Shown piece after piece: positions 1 to 7,133 of a DNA stretch of 64,000 bases. Positions within the stretch are counted from its first letter, which is position 1. Each line of letters starts with the position of its first letter. Made by a program: the position numbers and the translations under genes. The stretch comes from Planctomycetales bacterium (GTDB lineage: Bacteria > Planctomycetota > Planctomycetia > Planctomycetales > Planctomycetaceae), in NCBI GenBank assembly GCA_028285345.1, contig JANQPT010000016.1:1-64000 (forward strand). The letters run 5' to 3'. The notes under the pieces were generated by a model, which made no database searches, was not told where the DNA came from, and saw nothing but the letters and a program-made list of their open reading frames with translations.

Positions 1-483
1 GTATGACTCCAACACGCACCCATCGCTCTGATCGGGTCCGTAAATTGAACCGGCTTGCATCTCGGTCAGATCGAGATCGAAGTTTTCCGAAAACTGGTCT
101 AGATCGATCGACTCGGGATTCTCCCAGTTGTCTGTGACGTACTCGCGTAAACGTTGCATTGCCGCGCGGATGTCGCCTTCCCGAAGCAGATGCGCGTAGT
201 TTCTCCCCTCGTCATCATGCGATTCGCGATACTCGCGTTCCCAGTCGGAATACTTGTCAAACCACTCGTCCAACTCCCAACCGATCTCGTCTGCGATGTC
301 TTCGGCATGGCTTGCCAAGAATCGATCGAGATCGAGAGTTCCGTCATCATCTCGGTACTGTGCGGCTTTTTCCGAATCGTACCGAAAAACTCGGTCGCCT
401 ACTTCGATGACGGTGTCCAGAGTCCCGTCATCGCTCAGCACTGCATTCTGGCGGATTGCGCCCGTAAAGCTTAACCTGATCAT
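1..483 (-). CDS. Acidic hypothetical protein, C-terminus cut by window edge
   Basis: An open frame runs from an ATG at 483 to the left edge, giving 161 visible codons with no stop. The product is rich in Asp and Glu (for example DDDGTLDLDRF and ESIDLDQFSENFDLDL) and has no signal peptide or membrane segment. An AAGGAAC-like ribosome binding site lies 7 bases before the ATG. I do not recognise the family. It lies to the left of the tRNA-Leu fragment at 1477-1531, so it may belong to the cargo of an integrated element. The real length is unknown because the 3' end is outside the window. Confidence 0.7.
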   Translation of the reverse strand, partial: MIRLSFTGAIRQNAVLSDDGTLDTVIEVGDRVFRYDSEKAAQYRDDDGTLDLDRFLASHAEDIADEIGWELDEWFDKYSDWEREYRESHDDEGRNYAHLLREGDIRAAMQRLREYVTDNWENPESIDLDQFSENFDLDLTEMQAGSIYGPDQSDGCVLESY

Positions 484-962
484 GTCACCGTTCCTTTTGC
501 GATCGGTGGTCACGGGTCCGGGCAGTTGGCGCTGTCGCGGACCCAACTTTTTGATCGAACTACGTCGTCGATCTGTCGTCCGAATTATTGGGAGAGATGG
601 AAGTGTTTAAAGCGCAAGATTGCATTGCGAACGATCCTGGACGAAGCGCTACAGGAGACACTCCGCGCTCTGACGCGACGACGTCGCGCGGACCATCGGA
701 ACGGCTCTGAGGTAGGCAGTGGAGGGAGCCCAGCCCGCGATGGTGAAAACGAGTGCAGGTAAGAAGGTCTGGCAGCAGATCGGTGAACGAGTGCAGCGTT
801 TCGCGCAACAACAAGTGATGGCGGCGCACGGTCGCAGCGCCGTAGCGCCGTTCATCGACGAAGAGCAGATCCTTCCTCAGCTCGATAACGGTACTCAGGG
901 CTCACCAGCATTGCCCGGTTGAGGTGTGTACACCTGCGATAAGGCCTTGTACCGATAACGAC
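484..962. other. Intergenic stretch, no supported gene
   Basis: Several overlapping short frames exist on both strands here, none with a convincing start signal, domain or codon pattern. The stretch looks like decayed coding DNA next to the ParB-like remnant. I see no RNA gene or clear terminator. Confidence 0.4.
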
Positions 963-1211
963 ATGGTGTATTCGCCGGCCGTAGTAAGTGCTCCGGAGGT
1001 CTGTGGATTCGTCGAGAGCGTCCGCCGGGAGCGGCTACTTGAGCGTATCGTTGTTAGCTCTGACGGATTCACTCTCAGCTGCCACCGGCGCTACGCTGCC
1101 ATCGGCGTTCTCGCCTCGAAGAGCGTCAAGATAGCGATCCGACCGGGCCATAGCTACCTCAATGACCGTGACCGCTTCCTCAAGATATTGGCAAAATCAC
1201 AAGCGACATAA
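963..1211 (+). pseudogene. Possible ParB/Srx-like N-terminal domain remnant
   Basis: The frame from the ATG at 963 encodes 82 residues. The segment LLERIVVSSDGFTLSCHRR followed by YAAIGVL resembles the core of ParB/sulfiredoxin-like domains, where a LxPIVV...DGxIxSGHRRxAA pattern is usual. The normally conserved Gly of the GHRR box is Cys here. The frame stops soon after (FLKILAKSQAT), whereas intact relatives are longer. I infer a truncated remnant, perhaps of a plasmid- or element-borne gene. The match is by eye and rests on about 20 residues, so it could also be a small unrelated protein. Confidence 0.3.
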
Positions 1212-1476
1212 CGTCGTTTTTGAAAACACTCTCGCTAGCGTCGCGCCGTCTTGAAACACCTGCACCGAATTAGTAAACTCTTGAGCCGCACTGGTCGTGT
1301 AATCCAGTGTGGCTTGTACGTTGAGAGATGGGCCAATTATGGTCCATGTTGGCACGCAATCGGCCAATATTGACGCAATGAGGAGTAACGTCGCCTGCCG
1401 GCTCAGATCCACGCAACCCGCCGAGTTTTCGGTTGTTTGCCGTGGTTGTTTGTTGGCGAGTGTTGCGACGGGGTGA
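1212..1476. other. Non-coding stretch before the tRNA fragment
   Basis: No frame here has support. The long minus-strand frame that crosses it (1197-1622) is an artefact of the tRNA sequence. The DNA just left of the tRNA fragment does not form the expected 5' half of a tRNA-Leu. Confidence 0.4.
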
Positions 1477-1531
1477 GATTCAAAATCCAGTGAGGGTAAA
1501 CCTCGTGTGGGTTCGAGTCCCACCTTCGGCA
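1477..1531 (+). tRNA. 3' fragment of tRNA-Leu (CAA), probable att scar
   Basis: The block carries the anticodon loop TTCAAAA (1479-1485, anticodon CAA), the 3' anticodon strand TCCAG, a class II variable arm, a perfect T arm (GTGGG-TTCGAGT-CCCAC), and the 3' acceptor strand CTTCGGC plus discriminator A. The 5' half is missing: no GCCGAAG strand or D arm lies at the proper distance, and the 5' anticodon strand is broken. Identity begins at the anticodon arm and runs to the tRNA end, which is the usual crossover block of tyrosine-recombinase integration. It is therefore more likely an attR-type scar than a functional tRNA. Confidence 0.75.
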
Positions 1532-1611
1532 CTTTGCGATTCGAGGACTTGCGCCGGTCAGGCGTGAGTCCTTTTCGTTTGGTATCGCTGTTCGAAGTTG
1601 CGGCCGGACCG

Positions 1612-1965
1612 CTAATCCGCATCCGTCGTCAGAAACACCTCGTGCACATCCAGCACGCTCGGTCCGCGAAACATCTCTTTGGGCGGCCGGTTTGCATGCG
1701 CTTCGGCGAACGCTTCGCTCTGCGTCCACGCCTCAAAGTCCTCCATCGACCGCCACCAGGTTTTGACTTCGTAATACCCTTCCGCATCGGGAGCGTCGAC
1801 AAATTTGCCCGACTCATGATCAAAGCGGACCGGCCGCGGCCGGTGGACCTCATTGCGAATAAACCCCGGCGACTGATCGACCAGGTGGACGCGATTGCGG
1901 AATCGGTCCTCAAAATCAATCTCATGCCCGCTGGCGACGGGGATGCGGTTGGTGACGACGATCAT
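1612..1965 (-). CDS. Antibiotic biosynthesis monooxygenase (ABM)-like protein
   Basis: This is a 117-residue protein starting MIVVTNRIPVASGHEIDFED. It has the ABM / IsdG-like pattern: an initial strand (MIVVTNRIPV), a helix (EDRFRNRVHLVDQSPGFI), and the later YYEVKTWWRSMEDFEAW block in which Trp residues precede the second helix. Such single-domain proteins form dimeric ferredoxin-like barrels and include haem-degrading or quinone-oxidising enzymes; the substrate here cannot be told. The start at 1965 is chosen because GAAAGGAAG lies 5 bases upstream; a longer frame to 2100 has no such signal. The gene stands alone just right of the tRNA scar. Confidence 0.8.
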   Translation of the reverse strand: MIVVTNRIPVASGHEIDFEDRFRNRVHLVDQSPGFIRNEVHRPRPVRFDHESGKFVDAPDAEGYYEVKTWWRSMEDFEAWTQSEAFAEAHANRPPKEMFRGPSVLDVHEVFLTTDAD

Positions 1966-2157
1966 CTGGCTTCCTTTCTCAATCGAACGTGCGGGAACAG
2001 TTGTTCGCGAGATTGTAACAACATCCTCAATTCTCCACGATACGTGACTCGGCCGACGCTCCAGGTTGAGGTCGACTCGCCGCGCGATTGAATCGAGCAA
2101 TCAACAGAGCTACGCTGGCGAAGATTCGTTTTGTTAGACTCCAGCGGAGGCCGAGCA

Positions 2158-2868
2158 GTGACCGTTGCGGAAATCTCCGAAGGGTTATTCTGGTCGGGAT
2201 TCTTCGTAATTTCGATTCTCTTCATCGGCGGCATCGCGTGGCTCTGTTACCTGACGACGCACGGCCGCAAAAAGTATTACATCTCCCTGGCCGAGGAGCG
2301 GAATTGGGACTACCAGGACCGGTTGCCGGCGTCGCTTGCTGAGGAAATTGCGGCAAGCTACCTCGCGGCGGTGGCCGGCGGGGTCGCGGATCTTCGTCAC
2401 GCCGTGACGTTCGACCAAGAAGGCCTCACTTACGCCCTGTTCGAGGCAACCAAACCCACCGCGTCGGAATCGCTGCCCGAGGTTTTCACCGTGTTGTGCG
2501 TAACCGGCATCACCCCACCGCTTCCCGATTTCGTCTGGCGGACCGGCGGGGAAAATGATCATTCCGCCCGCGCAAAGTTTCTGGGAACCGCTGCTCCAGA
2601 AGTCCCGCTCAAGGAAATTCCCCTCAAAGATTCTCCTGCGACAATACGGCTTTTCGGAAACGACCTCGCAGCGCTCCGCCCGCGGCTGAATCGCGGCGTG
2701 CGCGAATTGCTGTACGAAGATGCGGATCTCCACATCGAATCCACGCGCGGCCATTTACTGTGCTATCGGTTTCACGAACAAATCTGGCCGACGGGCGACA
2801 ATGTCGACGCGTGGCTGGCCCGGTTGCGGCCGCTGATTGCTGAGTTGGCGGCTTCAGGCTCAGGTTAG
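2158..2868 (+). CDS. Hypothetical membrane-anchored protein
   Basis: The protein has 236 residues with one N-terminal transmembrane segment (about residues 8-33, FWSGFFVISILFIGGIAW) and then a soluble region of about 200 residues. I recognise no domain in the soluble part. The GTG at 2158 is chosen because GGAGG (2146-2150) sits 7 bases before it; a TTG at 2131 in the same frame lacks such a site. It precedes the retron accessory gene on the same strand with a gap of 167 bases, so co-transcription is possible but not shown. The gap holds a TTTGCGCGG direct repeat near its two ends (2872 and 3005). Confidence 0.7.
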   Translation: MTVAEISEGLFWSGFFVISILFIGGIAWLCYLTTHGRKKYYISLAEERNWDYQDRLPASLAEEIAASYLAAVAGGVADLRHAVTFDQEGLTYALFEATKPTASESLPEVFTVLCVTGITPPLPDFVWRTGGENDHSARAKFLGTAAPEVPLKEIPLKDSPATIRLFGNDLAALRPRLNRGVRELLYEDADLHIESTRGHLLCYRFHEQIWPTGDNVDAWLARLRPLIAELAASGSG

Positions 2869-3035
2869 TTTGCGCGGCGTCGACCTCTCGCCTGTGTCGA
2901 ATTCAGCGAAACGTCCCAGCACAAGGCAAACTCGTTAATGAGTCGAGTCGCATAACTGCATTGAACGATGCACACACCTGAGATAGGCTGAGCATCGTAG
3001 CGTCTTTGCGCGGTCCAATTCAGGTGATGCTTCCG

Positions 3036-4100
3036 ATGCAGCACTATCTCGATCTCCAGGAAGCCGCCGCGTTTCTCGGCATCTCCGCCGATGAATTGAT
3101 GACTTTGCGAAACCGCGGCGAGATTCCCAGCCGTACGAATTCGGGCAAGCTGGAATTCGCCGACGACGAACTCGAAACACTCCGCAACAAGCTGGGAGAG
3201 AGCTTCTTCTCTGCTTCTGCTGAGCAATCGCCACTTACGGAAGTCGCCGGCCCACAGGCTGCCACCTCAGAGTCGCACGCATCCAGCAGCGATTTCACCC
3301 GAGGACAATCACTTCGACAAAACCTACCGTCACAGCCGTCACCGATCGGCAGCCGAGCGATTATCGAGTATCTCGCACAAGCTCATCGTGTGGGCAGCGA
3401 GGACGTCGAAGCGGTCGTGGACGGCTTTTGGAATTTCGTCACCGACATCGAACAATACCGAGACGCGCGACCGCTGGTGATTCCCCATTTCGGAACGTTT
3501 CGACTGAGACGGCAAGGAACTCAGACGGCACTGGCGTTTCGATCGTTGCCGGTGGACGCAATTCGCAAGCATCTTGAGCGTCGCAACGGCAAAGCTCCCA
3601 GCGACCGCTGGGTCAAACTCTACTTAAGAGACGAAAGCCGTGACGCCGCATCACTGTCAGTCAAACGCCGCATGGCCGTACACATCGCTTCGCAGACCGG
3701 TCAAGATTTGCATCAGGTTTATCGCCTATCGTGGGATTTGATCGAAATCTCCTCCGAGCTATTCGTCGCCGGTGATAAGAAAATTCGTTGGGCAATGCGC
3801 GGCGAAATGGCGCCGTTTTCCTGGCGCGATCAGCAGTGGTACGACTTTCGCTGTTATGAGCGACTGACCCAAAAGCTGCCCGATTGGACTGAAACACAGC
3901 GGGTGACCGGTCTTGCAGAACGCCCGGCCACGACGAGACGAGTTCGAATCAGCGTGGCAGAGAAAAGACGAAGCCAAAATACTTCGCCGACGCGACCTGC
4001 GGACAAATCAGGCTGCCTGCTCACTGTTCTAGTGATGATTGCCGTGCTCACGCAGATGGTTGTCAGTGCCGTCGACTATTTCGTTTGGAGCGGGCAATGA
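3036..4100 (+). CDS. Retron-associated HTH / tandem HU-like / TM protein
   Basis: The protein has 354 residues. Residues 4-50 (YLDLQEAAAFLGISADEL...RNRGEIPSR) form an excisionase/MerR-type helix-turn-helix. A low-complexity linker follows. Residues 104-170 resemble HU/IHF: IIEYLAQAHRVGSEDVEAV, then LVIPHFGTFRLRR like the GFGTF turn. Residues 207-265 (MAVHIASQTGQDLHQVYRL...KKIRWAMRGEMAPF) look like a second, degenerate HU fold. Residues 327-351 are hydrophobic and form a C-terminal membrane anchor. AGGTG lies 9 bases before the ATG at 3036; in-frame starts at 3027 and 3006 are possible. The stop overlaps the RT start (ATGA), so the two are translationally coupled. I infer that it is the effector or regulator of the retron. 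Tandem HU-like domains with a membrane anchor recall the bacterial CCDC81-type proteins. Confidence 0.75.
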   Translation: MQHYLDLQEAAAFLGISADELMTLRNRGEIPSRTNSGKLEFADDELETLRNKLGESFFSASAEQSPLTEVAGPQAATSESHASSSDFTRGQSLRQNLPSQPSPIGSRAIIEYLAQAHRVGSEDVEAVVDGFWNFVTDIEQYRDARPLVIPHFGTFRLRRQGTQTALAFRSLPVDAIRKHLERRNGKAPSDRWVKLYLRDESRDAASLSVKRRMAVHIASQTGQDLHQVYRLSWDLIEISSELFVAGDKKIRWAMRGEMAPFSWRDQQWYDFRCYERLTQKLPDWTETQRVTGLAERPATTRRVRISVAEKRRSQNTSPTRPADKSGCLLTVLVMIAVLTQMVVSAVDYFVWSGQ

Positions 4101-5017
4101 GGCAGTCACTCCAACAGCCCGGCAAGATCCTCCCCGCGACGGGGTCATCTGCATTGGCGGACCTGCTGGGGGTCGCCGACGAATCTGTGTCAGAGTTGGC
4201 GGCGGCGGCGAATCAGATGTACCGGGTCTATCCCATCGTTAAAGGCCCCAAAAAACGCTGGATCGAAGCCCCTCACAGCGAGCTAAAACAACGGCAGCGG
4301 CAGTTGCTTGACTCCATGTTGTATCGACTCGCACCTCACGACGCGGCCCATGGTTTTGTGCCGGGGCGCTCGATTGTCTCCACCGCGCGGCTGCACACCG
4401 GCCAAGACTGGGTGGTCACCATGGACATATGCGATTTCTTTCCGTCGATCTCCTCACAGGCGGTCGACCGCTCTCTTGCATCACTCAATATGAGTGAGTT
4501 CGACCGTCGGCTGCTGGGGCTGTTATTGACTCGAAACGGCCGGCTTCCGCAAGGCGCTCCGACCAGCCCGCACCTGGCGAACTTGGTCGCGCGGTCGCTA
4601 GACCGGCGACTCACGCAATTAGCCGCCGGCGCGGGTTGGAAGTACAGCCGCTATGCGGACGACTTGGCGTTTTCCGGGACGGGGCATCCCGCGAAGTTAA
4701 TTCGCAACGTCGAACGAATTCTGATTGACGAGGGCTTTCAGCCGGCGCGGCGCAAAACCCGGGTGATGTCGCGCCATCAACGGCAGACCGTCACCGGTTT
4801 GGTTGTCAACCAAAAGGTCGCTCTACCCCGCAACCAGCGCCGCAAGTTGCGGGCGATGTTGCACCGATTGGACGGCATCACCGGCAGTCCGTCAGCACTC
4901 CCTGACATCAACGTCGTCCACGGACACCTCGCATGGGCAGCGTTCATCGATCCGGCCGGGTATCAACTGGCCCGCCGGCAAGTCTCTGATCTGGTCAATG
5001 CTGAGACAACGAAGTAG
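4097..5017 (+). CDS. Retron-type reverse transcriptase
   Basis: The protein has 306 residues, the usual length of a minimal retron RT. All core motifs are visible: motif A with MDICDFF (Asp110 and Asp113), motif B QGAPTSPHLANL (152-163), the catalytic YADD (186-189) and the retron-typical VTG (232-234) followed by a basic C-terminal thumb. The PHLANLVARSLDRRL stretch closely follows the pattern of the Ec86 RT. These enzymes prime cDNA synthesis from the 2'-OH of a G in their own ncRNA and make msDNA; many act in phage defence. The start ATG at 4097 overlaps the previous stop and has GGAG 6 bases upstream. The predicted msr-msd begins 21 bases after the stop. Confidence 0.93.
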   Translation: MRQSLQQPGKILPATGSSALADLLGVADESVSELAAAANQMYRVYPIVKGPKKRWIEAPHSELKQRQRQLLDSMLYRLAPHDAAHGFVPGRSIVSTARLHTGQDWVVTMDICDFFPSISSQAVDRSLASLNMSEFDRRLLGLLLTRNGRLPQGAPTSPHLANLVARSLDRRLTQLAAGAGWKYSRYADDLAFSGTGHPAKLIRNVERILIDEGFQPARRKTRVMSRHQRQTVTGLVVNQKVALPRNQRRKLRAMLHRLDGITGSPSALPDINVVHGHLAWAAFIDPAGYQLARRQVSDLVNAETTK

Positions 5018-5038
5018 AATCAGTCCAATCGCAGGAAC

Positions 5039-5276
5039 GTCGATCAGCGAATTTCGATTTCAGCTTGTTGGTTTCGCAGCGGTGGGAACTGCCATCCCAA
5101 TCGCGAAACCTCCTTGGGCGTTTCGCCCCGGGACTTAAACTGGCGTCCTTCGCTCCGTCGGTATTGGTTCGCCGAAAACAGGCTGCTCCCTTACCGCCGG
5201 CGGCGGTGTCGCAGCCTCTTTTCGGAGAACCAGTACCGGTCGCTCCGGAACGTGAAATCGATTTTCACTGATCGAC
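5039..5276 (+). ncRNA. Predicted retron msr-msd RNA, downstream of the RT
   Basis: The block has the retron ncRNA layout. The outer arms a1 (5039-5062) and a2 (5253-5276) pair at 21 of 24 positions (GTCGATCAG / CTGATCGAC and TCGATTTCA / TGAAATCGA). G5063, in CAGC directly after a1, is the candidate branching G. Hairpin 1 is GGTTTCGC (5070-5077) with GCGAAACC (5103-5110), plus inner TGGGA/TCCCA. Hairpin 2 is GGGCG-TTT-CGCCC (5116-5128); UUU-loop hairpins are typical of msr. The msd-like hairpin pairs 5159-5186 with 5211-5238 (25 Watson-Crick pairs and one GU of 28) and has an inner ACCGCC/GGCGGT. cDNA should start opposite base 5252. Described retrons usually carry the ncRNA before the RT gene. 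Confidence 0.75.
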
Positions 5277-5401
5277 GCGTCCGCAAACGGCCCGCTCGCT
5301 GCATGGCCGCAAAACCTCACTTGGATTGCGCGGCTGATCCTGATAAAACGCTCGACTGCGGACCCGCCGGAAAGTCCGCCAGCGCGTTTCAAGGATGAGA
5401 C

Positions 5402-7069
5402 ATGCACTCCACTTCTCGCAGCGAACGTCTAATCGGCGCTGCCGAAATCACGAGCGGGTTGCTCCTCACGCTGGGCGTCGTCGTGCTGCATCTGGCGGTT
5501 TTTCAGAATGCCGGCGGTTTGTGGCGGGATGAAGTGCACACAGTCAATCTTGCCGGCATGCCGCCGGCCGAAATGTGGTCTGAGACGCTCACGAACGAAT
5601 CCTTCCCCGCCCTCTGGCCCCTGACCCTGCGGGCTTGGACGGGACTCGTCGGCGGCGACGATGCATCGCTCCGCATGTTGGGGCTAATTGTCGGACTCGG
5701 TTTGGTCGCCACTCTGTGGTGGACGGCGGTTCGATTTGGATATCGCGTGCCGTTGTTTTCGCTCGTGCTGTGCGGCGCTGCCCCGGCGATTTTCCGCTAC
5801 GGTGACTCCATGCGCGCCTGGGGTCTGGGATGCATTCTGTTGTTGATGATGCTGGTCGCAATTGACCGGCTCCGCGAACAGAACACCTTCCCGCGTCAGA
5901 TCATCGCAGGCCTGTTTGCGCTGCTGGCGGTCCAGTCACTCTACTACAACTGCGTCCTGTTGTTCGCCATTGGCTGCAGCGCCGCCGTAGTCGCTCTTTA
6001 TACCGGTGATCTCAAGCGAGCGATCGTGGTCGGCATGGTTGGGATTGTCGCCGCCGTTTCGATGACTCCCTATCTGCTAGGGCTGGAGCAACGGCAAATC
6101 GGACTCCGTTCCAGCCAAGCACCGATCGGTCTCCGGGCCATTAGTGCCAAGTTCGCCGAAGCGGTTAATCTTTCCGGCGACCTGATGTTTTCAGTTTGGA
6201 TCTGTGTGACGGCAGTCGCGCTTGCGGTCTGCGGCGTCCGGTTTTTGCGAGCAACCGAAACCAGACACCGCGAGCGCGCACTGTTCATCGGCCTCTGTAT
6301 TGTCGCGGCGGTCGGCTGCTATGTGGGATTCCTCCTCCGTGCTCGAATGCTGACTCAGCCGTGGTATTACGCGGCGCTGATCACCATCCTGGCGGTCCTC
6401 TTGGAGGCGGCTCTCCACCTTGGAATTGGGCAGCAGCTCTCTTGGCGCATCGGGCGGCTGGTCATCGTCGCCGTGTTGGCCGTTTGCGTCGCGCCGCGCG
6501 CCTGGAGCGAAGCGCAACAACGCATGACCAATGTCGACTTGATTGCAGCCCAGTTGGAGGATCTCGCAGACGAAGGCGATTATATCGTCGTCAATCCGCT
6601 CTGGAGAGGCATCACCTTTGAGCGGTATTACAACGGACCGGCGGAGTGGGACACCGTGCCCCCGCTGAGCGACCACCGCCTCCATCGGGCGATTGAACTC
6701 AGCGACATCATGCAGCAACCTGCCCCACTTGAGCCATTGCTGCAAAAGCTGCGGCAAACGCTCGCTTCAGGACACCGCGTCTGGGTGGTCGGCGGGCTGC
6801 AATTCCTGCCGCCGGGAGAAACCCCGGCCGACTACCCTCCGGCTCCCCACGGCAAACATGGCTGGCAACGCGATCCGTACCTCAACTTGTGGTCGCAACA
6901 AACAGCCTGCTTATTGCGGGAATATGCCGCACAGGTCAAACCGGTTCCGCTCCCGCAACACGGCCCGGTGCAGGTGTTTGAGAACATGCCCGTGATGATG
7001 GTCGAGGGCGAGCCCCGTCGTGATCTGATTGGAGAAAACAACGGTCGCCGCGCTCGCTCGCAGGATTGA
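5402..7069 (+). CDS. GT39/PMT-like membrane glycosyltransferase
   Basis: This is a 555-residue polytopic protein. A first transmembrane segment (about 17-36) is followed by LWRDEVHTVNL, where Asp43-Glu44 match the acidic pair in the first periplasmic loop of dolichyl-phosphate-mannose-type transferases (GT39). About ten more hydrophobic segments follow up to residue ~370, then a soluble C-terminal domain. Such enzymes move a sugar from a polyprenyl phosphate to a protein or lipid on the outer face of the inner membrane. AAGGA lies upstream of the ATG. It follows the retron ncRNA by 125 bases but has no functional link that I can see. A palindrome at 7081-7101 lies just after the stop. Confidence 0.75.
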   Translation: MHSTSRSERLIGAAEITSGLLLTLGVVVLHLAVFQNAGGLWRDEVHTVNLAGMPPAEMWSETLTNESFPALWPLTLRAWTGLVGGDDASLRMLGLIVGLGLVATLWWTAVRFGYRVPLFSLVLCGAAPAIFRYGDSMRAWGLGCILLLMMLVAIDRLREQNTFPRQIIAGLFALLAVQSLYYNCVLLFAIGCSAAVVALYTGDLKRAIVVGMVGIVAAVSMTPYLLGLEQRQIGLRSSQAPIGLRAISAKFAEAVNLSGDLMFSVWICVTAVALAVCGVRFLRATETRHRERALFIGLCIVAAVGCYVGFLLRARMLTQPWYYAALITILAVLLEAALHLGIGQQLSWRIGRLVIVAVLAVCVAPRAWSEAQQRMTNVDLIAAQLEDLADEGDYIVVNPLWRGITFERYYNGPAEWDTVPPLSDHRLHRAIELSDIMQQPAPLEPLLQKLRQTLASGHRVWVVGGLQFLPPGETPADYPPAPHGKHGWQRDPYLNLWSQQTACLLREYAAQVKPVPLPQHGPVQVFENMPVMMVEGEPRRDLIGENNGRRARSQD

Positions 7070-7080
7070 ATCGGCGAATC

Positions 7081-7101
7081 GGTCCGCACAGCGGACCCTA
7101 C
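7081..7101. repeat. Palindromic dispersed repeat, copy 1
   Basis: GGTCCGC-ACA-GCGGACC followed by CTAC. It sits between the ends of the convergent genes 5402-7069 and 7134-8777. Near-identical copies occur at 36488-36507, 36537-36556 and 46455-46475. Confidence 0.7.
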
Positions 7102-7133
7102 ACGCTGTTGCAGGAACTGGACGTCGACGATGC

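Noticed and set aside
1197-1622. Minus-strand frame of 141 codons containing VGLEPTRGLPSLDFES
   Set aside because: This phrase is the well-known false translation of a tRNA-Leu read backwards; the DNA is the tRNA fragment.
2869-3035. Search for an msr-msd RNA upstream of the accessory gene
   Set aside because: Only short weak hairpins and a TTTGCGCGG direct repeat are seen; there is no long a1/a2 pair or msd-like stem.
5358-5379. GCGGAC...GTCCGC hairpin after the retron ncRNA, considered as a terminator
   Set aside because: It has only six base pairs and no U-run, so it cannot be called a terminator with confidence.
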